Below are positions 26,785 through 39,552 of a stretch of 64,000 bases of DNA, piece after piece; positions within the stretch are counted from its first letter, which is position 1, and the number at the start of each line of letters is the position of its first letter. The notes below the pieces were generated by a model. It searched no databases. It was given only the letters and a program-made list of their open reading frames with translations, and was not told where the DNA came from. A program made the position numbers and the translations under genes. Source of the DNA: Tetrahymena elliotti 4EA (Eukaryota; Ciliophora; Oligohymenophorea; Hymenostomatida; Tetrahymenidae); the NCBI GenBank assembly GCA_000231825.2, contig JH720341.1, forward strand, positions 325,766-389,765, written 5' to 3'.

Positions 26785-27752
26785 TATTTTTGCATATATT
26801 TATAAAATCATACAATTTTAATAAAAGAATAAAGAGGACAGATAAAATTGTTTTTATCTATTTTACTTGTCTTTTATTAAATATTTTGTATAAATACAAG
26901 GTTTTTTTAAAAATGAATAAAAAAAAGAAAAATTGAGATAGGTTTTAGTCATCTATCAAAAAATATTAAATTATTTGATAAAGAAGTATAATTAATACTT
27001 AAATCGAAAATCAATTATTTATTTTAATTAAATGATTGATCATAAACAAATTTACACATTTAATCGTGTATTTATGGAGTCATAATGATTTTAAGAATCT
27101 TTCCTATCAAAAAAAAATAATAAAATATTTGAAGTACAATGAGAAATGAAATACTGAAATTGTCTTAAAAGAATCTAAAAAATTGATTAAATTTTTATAT
27201 CTTTTTATTTTTGTTAAGCCAATACTAGAAGCAACTAAATTTAAAAGCTTAACTTGTTACTATTTCAAAAATAAGAAATATACTCAATAAATAAGAAAAA
27301 ATTTTCCAATTTACAAAAATATATGTGTTCTATTGTTCAAACATAAATTCAAGTTAAAATTTTTAATTAAATAATTAAAAACACAACAAACTTTCTGATT
27401 CAAAAGAAAGATTTTATTTTTTCTAATTTATTGACAAGAAACATTACTTTTTCATTTTAAAAAACCTTTTTTTTTAATTAAAGATTTCCATAAAAAATAT
27501 TATCCAAAAAGGATAATTTATAAAAAAGCTAAGTTAATACATTAAAAAAAAAGAAATATATCTTTTCAAATTACAAAGAAACTAATAAGATATTGTTAGA
27601 TATTAATACATACTAAATAAAAATTATATATTACTTAGTGTATGCTATTTTGTTATTTGTTTATAGTAATTTAGATAAAATTTATTATAATTATACTTTA
27701 GTTTTTATATTTCTTTGTTAGTTCATTTAATAAAATAAACTCAATTTTCAAA
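26785..27752. other. Intergenic between convergent genes
   Basis: A+T-rich tail-to-tail spacer between the MACPF gene (plus) and the small FYVE gene (minus). Presumed 3' UTRs and polyadenylation signals; no gene or repeat recognised. Confidence 0.6.
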
Positions 27753-29190
27753 TCATTTATTACTTTTACCAGTTTTATTTGATTTTATTTCCATACTATT
27801 ATTACTGGAACGTTTTGCATTTTAAAAGTTTAAGTACTAATCAATTGGAGTATTTGGGGTTTCTTAAAATACATTGTAATCACTCTCTCTAAACTACGAA
27901 TCGTTTTTACCTCTCAACAAAACAGAATCTAAGTTTTTCTTTTTTAAATTTTTATGAGTTATTTATGAGTTCTATTATGCTAAATAATCTGTTAATTTTT
28001 CTTTTTAAATATCTAAAAGCTTTTCTTATTTTGTTAGTTCACTTTTTTCAAACAACCTTTATTTTTAAAAATAATTATTTAATAAGCTCATTGAAGTAAT
28101 ATAGTAATAAAATAAAGAAAGGTAATCAAGATTTATTAGTTACTAAGAGTTTATTTTATCAAGTTATTCAGTCTATTTTTCCTCAAGATCTTTAATTCTC
28201 TAAAATAATTCTCTTCTTTCACCATTTATATTATTAACTTGATTTAAAAACTAATCTATTTTTTCTTAGTTCCTATCTATTTTTACTTGCAAATCATCTA
28301 TTTTTTCATCAAGGTCTCTCTTGTTTATTGTATACTATTTTTATAAATTGGATAATTTTTAAAATAAAGGTTCTTTCTATAAAAATGAAGTTAATTTCAG
28401 ATTAAAAATCTATCAAAACTTAGAATTATTTTTATGTAAATATAGTCAATTTGCAATCAAATAATTTTTTGAGTTTGAAAGATTATTAATAAGAGAAATT
28501 AATAATCATAATCAGTATTAAATTGTTAATATTAGTCTTTTAATAATATTTTACCAATTAGACCTTAATAATTAATTACCTCTCTTTATACATATGATAG
28601 TTCTGACTATTTATCAAGCAATTTTTTTTTCTATCTTTAGAGCTCTTCCTCTTCCTCTTATATTTATTTCTTTACTTATTTTTGTTAGCTATTTTAATCT
28701 CCTACAAGAAGAATTCTCAAATAGAGCATATCACACTTATCGCAAATACGTACAAATTGATCTTATCTTTATGGGTTAGCTCTCTTTTTTGGAGAGCATT
28801 CTTCACAAACATTTTTTCCACAAAATTTACTATCCGAATGTAAAATAAAATAAATTTTAAAATTACATAAATACTAATTAACATACCAATGCTTATTCTA
28901 GTCATCCTTAAGCTTTTTTTAGCATAAATGACATTTGCTATCATTTTTATATGACTAAGGATCTGTTAAACGTTTAAATACTTTCTCACCTTTTAATAGG
29001 AATTTAAAAATTATTTAATAATTTAGAAGTAGAAGAATCAAGTGAAAAAAAATTCTAGATAAAATGAAAATGAATTACCCATATAATTGTCTCTATTTTT
29101 TCTAATCTAATTTTTAATATCTTTCATCTCAGCTAAATGGATGTCTTTTTATATTATAAAATGTTTTGCTTATTTTGATTTCAACAACAT
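27753..29190 (-). CDS. Small FYVE-type zinc finger/coiled-coil protein
   Basis: Likely endosomal phosphoinositide-binding adaptor. Exons in transcript order: 29190-29079, 28989-28887, 28829-28580, 28376-28144, 28056-27753; 1002 nt, 333 aa. The finger (about residues 55-120) has CHLC, the basic NKHCKFCG segment (FYVE usually RKHHCRxCG), CEEC and the closing RICDKC, giving eight zinc ligands. After it come a Glu-rich run and about 120 residues of Gln/Lys/Glu coiled coil, then a Ser/Asn-rich tail. Intron 28377-28579 is 203 nt, long for this window. The start at 29190 is chosen because it is in frame and upstream; 29127 is an alternative. The gene is divergent from the Sec15 gene. Confidence 0.88.
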
Positions 29191-29723
29191 TAAGTATTTA
29201 AATATAATTATTATAGAACTTAGTCATACTAAAATTAGTAAATTCAAGTTAGATAAACTTTAAATAATCTATTTATTACGCTCATATTCTTCATCTCTCT
29301 CCATCTATCTTAATATTAGTAGTATCTTATTAAATGACTATCCTTGCTTTATTGCTAACTTTGAACGTGTTATTGTTTATAATGTTTAATAGTTTTAAAC
29401 TTGATTTAGTTACTTTGTAAAGATTAACTGGATTTATTAACAAATTACAATTTTTAATATGTAATTTTGATATGATATCCTACCAGAAAGTAAACAAAAA
29501 CAATTAAAAGATTGGTATTAAATGACTAATGAAAAACTTTCTTTTTAATTTTATTTATTTTAGATTTAATTGATTTTTACTAGTTAATTAATTTCTTGAT
29601 CAATATAATATTCTCATAGAATTTTTAAAAATCAGCAAAAATTATTTATTTTTTGATAAATATTTCTTCTCCTATCATTCCTATCAATATCCCTTGATTA
29701 AGTTTTTTATTAGCAAACATTAA
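29191..29723. promoter_or_regulatory. Divergent promoter region, FYVE gene and Sec15
   Basis: 533 bp of A+T-rich DNA between the start codons of the minus-strand FYVE gene and the plus-strand Sec15 gene. It presumably contains both promoters. No sequence motif stands out. Confidence 0.45.
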
Positions 29724-32700
29724 ATGGCGGCATCATTATAAAATTAAAGTAGCTTATTAAGTAGAATAGATATTGTTGTTCCTTAAAGTAACTTAGATTA
29801 GCAGGAAGATGAGGGATTAGTTTACAATGTTAAGCATGTCATTATTCACAATACAGTAATTATTTTTGATAATGTTAGCATCATAATAGCATTCAAATGG
29901 TGTTAATAATTAGGCAGATGATTATTTAGATGAGTTGTAAATTACCCAACAAACTTAAGAAGAATAAATTAAAGTAATTATTATTAAAATATTCAGTCTT
30001 TTTTGAATAATAGACCCTATTTAATCTATTTATTAAGGATATGTGCTTCAAGAAAGCTGATGAGTTAGTCCGCAATTTTTCTAAATTCTATTCTATGAAA
30101 CAACAAATTTTAGGGTTATAAGAATAAATGAAGCAATTTGAAAATGAATTAGATGTAAGGAAAATATTAAGAGCAAGCAATAAATAATAATAAATTTGAA
30201 TGAAAATATTTAGATTTGCAGAAAATAAAATTAATATGATAAGCTAGAAATTAAGCAAAAGGAGACTTTATTAAAGAATATTGATAGCACTCTAAAACTA
30301 CTTCACTCTACAAAAGAAGTGGTTGACTTAATATAAAAATCTATTGACAACCTCAAGTTGAAGAAGTTTTAAGCATGCATGAGAAATCTCATTTAGTTGA
30401 AAAAAATATAGGACTCTAATTATTCAGAGAATTAAATAATTCCAATTTTTAACTCTTTAGTCAACTAAATTATACCTATGATTAACACTAAAATACATGT
30501 GTAAATACAAAAGTATATTTATATTTAAGGTATACTCAATTTTTTTTTATTAGATCATTAGAAGAAATGATAAGAGATTGGATGAAATATTCTAAAGAAA
30601 AGTAAAAAGAATTTGGACAAAGCCACTTTACTCAAATGGAGAACATTATTAAAGTATAGATATAAGAAAATTTTACTGGATAAGATAGATTTACAAACTA
30701 AAAATTCTCAGCAGCTCGAGATAACTAAAGTTTTTTTAAAAGGGAAAGCAATATTAATAGATAGAGTGTATATTAACTAAATCGTACCAGCTATAATAAT
30801 TATAGAGTATCTAATTCAATATATAATAATGATCCCAAAAGAACTACTAAACTAAGCATCATAGAAAGTCTTAATAATCTTCCTGGTGCTATTCCATTTT
30901 AAAAAGCTGATTTTTCTAGGGCATCAAGAACGTCAAAAATCAATAATATGAATCTAACTAAAAATCTTGGGAGAGAATGGAAAACAGATTCTCCCTTAGA
31001 CTTTTTTTAGCTGAAGCAACCTCAAAGTATATATGAAATGATGAATGAGAAAAAACTGTTTATTGAAACATTTAAGTAAAATAGAATTAGACTTTTATTG
31101 GAAATCAGTGAAGGTGATAAAGTCAAAAGTATAATTTTTTCTAACAATTAAACATATTAATAAAATAGTTTTTATGAAAAAGATTCAAGATAATTTAGGG
31201 AATTCTTGGAATAATTTGTTGGCTTTTTTGTGGTAGAAAAAGAGATTGAAGGTGTTTTAAAAGAAGCAAGTAATTTGTAAGCAATGTGGGTTGAAGGAAT
31301 GAAATATATTGAAAAGAAGTTGAAAGTAAGTACTTAATTTTCTTTTGTTCTGTCATAATTAAATTATTTTATAATTTAATTAGTCTTACTTTTGCAACCT
31401 TAGTGAAGAAAGCGAGTACATTCCTTCTAAGAATGAGATAGTGTTATTTTCTAATATCTTATATAAAATCGGTTTAGAAAGTGCTTCAATTTCACTTATG
31501 AAGAGTAAATAAAACATTTTTTAAATTTATTTAAATTAAATAAAAAAATTTTCAAGTTATCAAGGATACACTTCTATAATACACTAACACCATTATTGCA
31601 AATATTAAATTAAATCATACAGAGAGACTAGTTAACTGTAGTTTTTCTGAAATCGTTGTATAAAATTAAGATGACTATGGTATGTTTATTTTTTAAAATC
31701 TAAATAAATATTTTAATAAAATATTAATTTTTGATAGAGATATTTTGCAGAATATTTGATGTTTTTTAAAATGATTAAAACAATTAAAATCAAATGCATC
31801 TTCCTTTTACTTTAATTTTATAAGAAATGGCTCTTCTCATTAATAAAGTTAATACCTAAAGTAAATAAACAAATCCAAACTTATATTTTATTTAAAATAG
31901 TTTATAGAAGATAGCATTATATTTTTAAAGGGTGTTTGTGAGTATGATTCATTAATTTACTCATAACTTGATGTCTTATACAGAACAGTAAATTAATTAA
32001 TTACTTTCATTTTAATCCTTTAAATTTAAACATGTCTATCTTTACGAATAATAGTTTGCATCTATTTTTGAAGAATACATTTTTCATGAAGTGAAAACTG
32101 AAATTTAGTTTGGATAAATGACCTTAAATTTGGAATATTTGAAAAAATCTACTAAGTTTTACATCAAATAAATTGAATCCTAATTGCATGTTTCCCCAAG
32201 CCAAAAATTTACTTGCTCCATTTTAATAGATTAGATTAATAATAAATGTATTGATGAAATGATTAAGATCATGAATATAAAAATATCAGATTGTATTGGA
32301 AGATATAGTAGAGTAAATTGGTAACCAACTCAAAAAAATAAGAGCTGTTAAGATTTCATTCATGAGCTTATTATGCAGATTATGATTACAATTTAATCTT
32401 TAAAAATGATAAATTTTAATTAAATTTATACCATTTTATGTCTATCTGTGAAATAAATAAATAGCTTAATTATGAATTTTTTAGTTGAAGATTTAAAGAG
32501 TTATAACATAGTTGGTTTAATTAATCTCAGAACAGATTTATTAGCCATATTAGATATGTGTAAATCAGAGTTTAGATAATATCCAGGTAAAATTATTATT
32601 AAAATTTTAAAAATATTAATAAATAAACTGTTTGTAGATTTAACTGATTGCTTAACAGAATTAGACACATTTTTATTCCTCTTTCTTGATAGGAAACCTG

Positions 32701-32932
32701 CTGATTATTTAGAAGGAAACAACAGATAAGAAATATACAATAATTTAGAACCAAGAAAGTTAATAGCTATGTTAGATAAATATGTCGTAAACAATTTTTT
32801 TAATTTTTTTATATTAAATAAATTATTTGAAAGAAATATGAACTACCAGGACTTAGAAATCCAGTACCTAGAAAGAGAGAGTGTGCTGCAGTATCTAAAA
32901 AACTTAAAGAAGAATTAGGCATATCTAAATGA
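29724..32932 (+). CDS. EXOC6: Exocyst complex subunit Sec15/EXOC6
   Basis: Exocyst component that links Rab GTPases on secretory vesicles to the tethering complex at the plasma membrane. Exons 29724-29855, 29914-29973, 30038-30154, 30214-30500, 30554-31325, 31384-31504, 31557-31679, 31738-32586, 32638-32786, 32834-32932 total 2709 nt, 902 aa. Evidence is the all-helical layout matching Sec15: an N-terminal coiled coil, a segment like the Sec15 'KLKEQM..KRYYPALKTLEQL' region (NLKLKKFQACMRNLIQLKKI), the SLEEMIRDWM helix corresponding to MSDLKDFLESI, and a C terminus (LIAMLDKY, then LPGLRNPVPRKRE and KKLKEELG) matching the conserved Sec15 end. Length is close to the family norm (about 800-900). 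Identification rests on distributed similarity rather than a catalytic motif. Confidence 0.83.
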
Positions 32933-33309
32933 AAATACATTTCAATTAATTTATGTTAATTTTTCCTTTTTAAAGAAAAGAAAAATGATGAAAAATGTGA
33001 TTTCAAATTTGTAAATACATATGTCCTATTTATTTTAGTAAAAAATATTACATTATTTTATTTGTAGGTATTTAATATTTTATACAGAGTTATTCTAACA
33101 TATCTACCTTTCTTTTTGTCATTGCAAACAAATTATTAGAAATATATTTGATTCATTTAAAGATTGATTTGATTATCATCAAATTTTTTTAATTTCAAAT
33201 TTAATTAGAAATTATACATACAACATTATTGATAGTAGTTTCTTTGTAAATTAATTAATTATTACTTCTTTATCAAAAATTTATTTCAATAAAATATAAA
33301 AATCATAAA
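32933..33309. other. Short intergenic spacer
   Basis: About 380 bp of A+T-rich sequence between the Sec15 gene and the next plus-strand gene. Nothing recognisable. Confidence 0.55.
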
Positions 33310-36023
33310 ATGACCGAATCTAACTTATAATTATATGAACAAAGCTAGCTTTTATTTTTAGCACAGAGAATTTTACCAGAAACATCAAAAATATTTTGGA
33401 TTTTATAAAGAATAGAAAATGATAAATAAAAAGGAAATCATGAACATGATTTATAGACCTAAATAATTACTGTTGATACTGTTATCACATTTGCTAGGTC
33501 AGTTTATTAAAGTAAATGAGAAATTAACTTAATTCTCTTGTATAAATATAATATTTTAACAATTCTATTTTTAAAAAGCTACTTTAGATGGATAAAAAGC
33601 CTATAATATCTTACAGATGTTAGATGGACTAAAAATAGGGATGCTAAATAAAGAATCATTTAACTAAGCTATTGCAATTAAATTACGCGAAACTATTGGG
33701 GAAATAGTTTATAAGATGCCCTTTTAATTATAATCTGAGATTAAAGTTTTATAAGTTGTCATCGCAAATATTTTTATGTCAAACTAACATCCTTTGAATA
33801 ACCAAATATCAGATTATATACATAAAAAATAATCTCTTAATGTTATTGTAGAATTTATCCATAAATTGCATCTTCAACCTCTAGATAACAAAGTAAAATT
33901 TAAACTATTTATGAAATTAAATTAATCTTAATTTGCATTTTATATTATATTAGAAGATTTTATCTAGCTAAATATTTGATTCTATGCAACAAATTACCCT
34001 GATTTTAGAAAATTTAGCTCTTAATTGGGTTATTGATACTAATGAAAGCAATCTTTAGACTATTTCAAAAATATTATCTTATTAGCTTCTTAGTATGGAT
34101 TTAAAAGATATGAACAATATTGCAGATTTTATGAATATAGTTTATCAAAAAATGAGTGATTTTGATTTTTTTAATTTATTAATGGCTAAAATTGGTGAAT
34201 TCTAAAATCAAAATAATATAGAATATACATTTTTGATTTAAATACTCAGACTTATCTTATGCAGTGGTCATGTTAACAATGCTAATTTTAATGGAGAAAA
34301 ATTCGTAGTCTAGTTTTTAGAAAATTACCCTTAGCTATTTACATACAATTTTGTTACTAATCTAATTTTTAATTGCCAGATTGATTAACTCGAAATCTAA
34401 CTAATTTAGCAAACTCCATAAGAAAACGAAGAGGAATTTCTTTTAACATTAGAAATGGAAATGAAATAAAAATAAGTTATTAGATAAGAATCGATGTAGA
34501 TTCTATTGTTTCTTTGTAAATATCATTCTAGGTTTAGAAAATATCTTATTGAAAACACTGATTTTTTATCTTATTAAGCTTAGAATTTATCTTTAATAGA
34601 CCAATTCTCCTTATGCTTGGTCTCATATATTATCCTAGAAATATCCTTGTAAGAATTGATTGAAAAATCGAAAACAGTGAATTATGCTGCTCCAAAACTC
34701 CTAGCTTAATAGCTTCTCTTCTTTGGACAGAATTTTATAAATTTAAATGTTTAAAATCATCCTTACTTTTCAGAAATCTTGTTTAATGGTATTGATATTA
34801 TCAATAACTCTCTATTTTTACTTAATTACCTTCCAACTGATATTGACAAAACCTTTGAGCAGATAGATAATTTATTCAAGTAAATTCTAATTTGAAAATA
34901 AAAATTAAATAACTCATAAAATGAAACTAGGATAGATAACGAAGATATATAAACTAGAGTGTTAAATATTTTTAAGAATATTATTATCTCCAATGAGGAA
35001 AAGTTAAAGCTGAAATTTTTAACTTAATCTAGATTAGATATTATTTATTTCGAATTATAAAAATAAGATTCTTCTTTTAGAATGTTTTGTCTAAATATAA
35101 TAAAATCACTCATAAATTCTGGAATGATCATTGTAAATAATTCAAATTATATTTTTATAAAATTAAATTTTAATATTGAATAACTAAGGAAACACTCCAT
35201 TCTCATTTGATAAATACATTAATCAAAAGTAAATACAATGATGAAGAAAATATGTTTATAATGAGGATATTTCGAATTATTGCAGAAGGTTAGAAAGAAT
35301 TTGTCTTGATGTAAATTATTATTTTTTAATTCAACAAATTTTAATTTCACATGTTATCATATTAATCTCAAAAAATTTGGCATTATTGAATTAAATTTTA
35401 GTTTAGAATTATTCATAGATTTAATTTTTCATTTTGAAGATTAAATTTTTAAATAATCTTTTTCTTAAAAAAGAGGTATGTTAGAAAATGGATTATTAGA
35501 AAAGATAAATAAAGTTGTTTTAGATAGTTTTACTTCATTTAAGCTTGATTCACTAAATGACATTTGTAATTATGAAAATCCATTCCTAAGTTTTGATTTT
35601 TTTATAGACTATATTTCAATAATCTACCAGGTAGCTTTGAATAACAAGAATAATAAATTTGAAACTTTTTTAAAAGAATCATTCTTTAAGAGTTTACACA
35701 ATATTTTTTAGATGTACTTTGATAATAAATCTTTCTGCTCCATGACTATCAATTAGAAGATTGAGATTTCAGTTAACTCTAAAAGTATTTCTCATAGATT
35801 TGTTTATATTATATTAGATTTAATGAATCACTTTCAAACTACATGCAAAAATAACATTATTATAGAATCCCTTATTTCAAGATTGAACAGTAAAATTTAT
35901 TTATCATTCAAGTAATATTTATTTATCCATTTTAACAAAATTAACTAATAGATTAGTTTAACTATGAAATTTATAAAATATATTAAATTTCTTCAATTGA
36001 TAACATACCTATAAATGTAATGA
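33310..36023 (+). CDS. Large alpha-helical repeat protein, possibly importin-beta-like
   Basis: Not firmly recognised. Exons 33310-33511, 33579-33892, 33954-34879, 34931-35132, 35189-35310 and 35402-36023 total 2388 nt, 795 aa, closing at TGA 36021-36023. The protein is a succession of amphipathic Leu/Ile/Phe/Asn-rich helices throughout, with no transmembrane signature, zinc site or catalytic motif. The N-terminal 150 residues (YNILQMLDGL, then KLRETIGEIVYKMP) recall the start of transportin-3/importin-13-type karyopherins, where a short HEAT-repeat array follows a Ran-binding segment, but the match is vague. Alternatives include another HEAT/ARM scaffold. The last exon is intronless, 622 nt, and its stop overlaps the ATG of the PB1 gene, so the 3' boundary is suspect. 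Confidence 0.62.
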
Positions 36024-36736
36024 TTGAAGTTAAATTTATAGAAATCATTCCTGTAGATTTGAACACAACTTTAGGAGATAAATTTAAAGTTTCTAAAGAT
36101 ATTAGTTACACTGATTTTATGAGATTTATCTAACTTAATTTCTAATAGGGTAAATATACCTTTAAAATAAAGAACATTGATGATAATATAGACATCGATG
36201 ATGATTAATCTTTACAAAAATCTATTAAAAAAGCTTTGGAAATTAAAATTTCAAGTGATGAAAAAATGTTTTCTCTTAGAATAAGAATTATAGCCAATCC
36301 AGTTTAATAACAATAGTAAATAGCTAATCAGCCAATGTACCTTGACTATGCTTAATAGTAATGGCCTCATGCTAATTTAATTTATGGTGGATAGCGTATT
36401 CCATACCCTCCTTAAATTTAATAGCCATAATAAATTATTTAAAATAGATACCTAGTTTTCTGCAAAATTTGTAAGGGTACTTTTTAAAGTTATGGATAAA
36501 TAGTGTCTCCATGTTTACTATGTAATAATTTTATCCCAAATTAATTTTCATATTAAGCTATACCCACAGCTCCTAACATGTATGCCACATACTCTCCTCA
36601 AATATAATAACCATAGATAGCTCCTTAAATAATACCAGTCTAACCTCTTCCACCTTAGTTGTAATTAGCATATTCTCCAATAAATAATTCAACTAAAATT
36701 AAAACACAACTAAACAGTCCTTACAAATTAGATTGA
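36020..36736 (+). CDS. PB1-domain protein with C-terminal CxxC pair
   Basis: Single-exon ORF of 238 aa (TGA 36734-36736). Residues 1-95 fit a PB1 domain: an N-terminal basic strand (KFKVSKDISY), a helix (TDFMRFIQL), then the acidic OPCA-like motif (KNIDDNIDIDDDQSL) and a closing strand (SLRIRII). This makes it a candidate for head-to-tail PB1 dimerisation. The middle is Gln/Pro/Ile-rich. Near residue 155 are CKIC and CLLC, about 17 residues apart, a possible zinc ribbon, followed by a Pro/Gln-rich tail. Known PB1 proteins act as scaffolds in signalling or autophagy; the role here is unknown. The ATG overlaps the TGA of the preceding gene, so it may instead be the 3' part of that gene. Confidence 0.82.
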
Positions 36737-37777
36737 GTCTGTTCTAAAGATAAAAAAGATTTAAATTTTCTAAAACAAAAAATAAAATAATTAATTAAAA
36801 TATTTATTTATCAAAAATAATTTAACATATTATTTGTGTACAAATAAATATTTATTTTTAACCAAAAATTTTCTTAATAAAATTAATCATAGTCTTTATT
36901 GAATAAATTTTTTAATATTTTCTAAATTTAATTGTATTTCTTATTTTACTAAAAATAATAGTATTAAAATAACATTAATAAATAAATAATTTATTTTTTC
37001 TCCATATCCTTAAATTACTTATTAAGACTTTTTTTTCCTTCAATAATCTGTTATCTTTCAAAAAAGTATCTAAATAAAATTTTGAATTTATGATCATTAC
37101 AAAATTTTTTTATTAAATTTGATAATCTTCTGTTTATGAAAATAGCAAAAAGTTAAATTCTTATTAAAAAAGTTTATTATTATGATTGATATACATTTTT
37201 TTAATCCTCAATCTGTAATTGACGCATTATTAAATTCAAGCTGATAGTTTTTTCTTTTTAAGATTTTCTTAATGGATAAAGTATTAGTTAAATTATTATT
37301 TTAGTAAATATGGTTTGAAAATTATATGAAATAGTTGTGTTGGACAATCACATAAAAAATATTTTCTAATCTGAAGTTACCATTAAAATTTATATTACTT
37401 AACTTAGTATTTGAACCAAAAAATTTGCATATTCTATTCAATCAATTATTATTTTCTATTTTTATAAATTATTTTTATAAAAACTTATCTAGGTGATATT
37501 AATTATTTTTTATATTTAAAATTTAGAAGGTATATTAGAAACTTAATTACAAATTAAGAACTAAAAAATTTAAAATAAATAGTATTTATACTATCTTGTT
37601 TTGTTTTTCTTATTTTATGCTTTTGTTTTATTTGTTTTTTCTTATCTATAAGATTTATTTTTTATTTTTTTCTTATTTGTTTAATTTATTTTCTAATTTT
37701 AATATTTCTTCTTTCTTATTTATTTTCTTATTTTTTAAATTTCAAAATATCTTTTTATTTTATTTCTTTTTCTCTTT
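36737..37777. other. Intergenic, ends in a T/C-rich tract
   Basis: No protein gene seen. The A+T-rich first part gives way at about 37590-37790 to a strand-asymmetric pyrimidine-rich tract of T runs with interspersed C, directly before a candidate ncRNA. A frame open through this tract encodes only Phe/Leu/Ser/Tyr low-complexity sequence and is not a gene. Confidence 0.55.
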
Positions 37778-37865
37778 TTCTTTAAGTCTTTAAGGTTCTT
37801 GCTGCTACTCTACCATTCTCAATCTTCTGTTGTGCCTAGCTATAAAACAATACTTTTTATATATT
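37778..37865 (+). promoter_or_regulatory. Putative ncRNA promoter A
   Basis: Upstream of the structured island at 37866. It contains a CTTTAAGTC element near 37780, CTCAATCT at 37818-37825, then TGTTGT, and a TATA-like TTTTTATATATTT at about 37853-37865. The first three elements recur in the same order upstream of the second island at 41058. The arrangement (distal element plus TATA-like box) resembles small-RNA promoters of the external type, but this is inference. Confidence 0.4.
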
Positions 37866-38140
37866 TGAAGCAGGGTAATAGAAGATGCGGTATAAGAGGG
37901 AATTCCGGGAGATAAACGTAATTTAGCTTTTTAATAATACCAACTTAATTATTAAGTCTTGAGCTAAGTTTATCTTGCGATTGATAAAAAACTTGATCTA
38001 AGCCGGGAAAGAAATGAAACATATTCATAAATTTCTTGGAAAATAATTCTTTAAAAAACTTATGGGAGCGTCATATATTGTCAATACCACACACCTGGTA
38101 TTAAAAATGGTTTAAGAATTATGAATATGTTTCATTTGTT
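37866..38140 (+). ncRNA. Candidate structured ncRNA A, unidentified
   Basis: A compact island richer in G+C than its surroundings and with nested complementarity. GATAAAC near 37911 pairs with GTTTATC near 37968. CTTAATTATTAAG near 37943-37955 is self-complementary. A perfect 19-bp inverted repeat joins 38012-38030 to 38119-38137. Inside its loop a 7-bp hairpin joins 38083-38089 to 38096-38102 with a CACACC loop. No reading frame explains it. A T-rich stretch follows at 38138-38155. It is not tRNA, 5S, U1, U2, U4, U5, U6 or telomerase RNA by the motifs I know. The segment GAGGGAATTCCGGG faintly resembles the P4 strand of RNase P/MRP RNA, but no matching distal strand is visible, so no identity is claimed. 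Confidence 0.5.
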
Positions 38141-39552
38141 TGTTTTTATTGTTTGTCATTTTTAGAGTTTTGTTGGTTTATTTATTTTGTTCAAAGATAC
38201 TAATTTTTTTTTAATTAAATTTTTATTTACTTCCTCTTCTTTCCACCGCTTCAAATTTTTGAAAATCTAAAAATTAATTAATGATTTATTCTACAAACCT
38301 TGAAAGCTAAATAAATAAATTATTATGGAAAATATCAAAAGATCAATTAGATCAAAAAAACATAAATTAAAGATAAATAAACAATCCTAACTAATTACCC
38401 AGCAATTATTTGTTAAATAATTTATTTCTTAAAATAAATGTTTGATATATAAATTGAAAATAAGAAGAATCTCTATGGTGTGATATGATATTGTATTAAA
38501 AAAATTAAAAAATTAATTAGTTTTGTAAAATATGTTTAATATCAAAATTGCAAGTAAAAAGAACTAATACAAAAAATAATAAAATTCATAAAGCTTTAAA
38601 AAAATATCCAATTTTATTCAAGTAAGAAGGATATATTTAGATGTATAAAAACTAAAAAAATAATAATCCATAAAATCAATAAATCATTTTAGTTAAGATA
38701 ATTTTTTTCTTTTTTGTGTTTACTTCTAAAAATTTTAAATAATAAATATTTATCATTTAGCAATTTTATTTTAAATTTATCTAATTTTTTTTGAAATAAG
38801 ACAGAACAATGAAGTAAGTATTTTAAAGAGCTTTTCACATTTTTATATAATTCCATTAACAAAATTACTTTTGCTAACTGTTTAATGAAGATAAAGCCTT
38901 ATAAAAAAGAATCTATCTATCACCTAAACTAAAAAATATATCCTTAAACGAATAATATTAAAATTATTGGTTTAGTAAAAGTCAATGACAGATATTTTTA
39001 ATGCACACTCTTAAGATACAAGTTAAATTTATAAAATCTTTAAAAAGAAGCATGCTATCTAATTCATTCTTGTACATATTTTAAGCTAATTTGTAAGTTA
39101 TTATGATTTATTTTTTTTTCAATAATAAATTTCATATATGAAAAATAGATTTTAATAAAATGTTTTTCAGAATTACATATTTTTTATTTATTATTTATTT
39201 AATTTGTTTTATTTATCTTATTTTTTTTTAAATTTTTAATTTATTTATTCATTATTTTAATTTGTAATTTTATTTATTTTCATTTTTTTAATTTGGATTT
39301 ATTTATTTTTTTCATCTTTTTTATCTCTTTTTCAACTTAGTATCTTCATGAGGGAGCAGCATTTATCATCTATTCTTATATTTGGTTTAAAAAAATATTT
39401 TCATAATAGTTAATATAGTAAATGTGTTAGGAAGAAGGGTTGAAGATATTCTTTTTTTCTATATTTGTACTATAAATCTGTCCACTGCTTCTCTAAATTG
39501 AAAGTTATTATGTTCAATATTATTTATTTCGAACTCTACTTTCATTGTGTTT
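38141..39552. other. Gene-poor A+T-rich interval
   Basis: No protein gene is supported. It includes a T-rich tract at about 39170-39330 similar in texture to those upstream of the two ncRNA candidates, followed by a slightly less A+T-rich patch (about 39340-39500, with GAGGGAGCAGC and GGAAGAAGGG). That patch might be a third small RNA unit, but the evidence is too thin to call. Confidence 0.45.

Noticed and set aside
28594..28779. 61-codon plus-strand hydrophobic frame
   Set aside because: Antisense to the Glu/Lys/Gln-rich coiled coil of the small FYVE gene, which mirrors into Leu/Phe/Ile.
37596..37793. 65-codon plus-strand frame of Phe/Leu/Tyr
   Set aside because: Arises from a pyrimidine-rich tract; pure low complexity with no homology pattern.
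37895..37912. RNase P/MRP P4-like strand
   Set aside because: A short resemblance only; the complementary conserved distal region could not be found, so no RNase P/MRP call was made.
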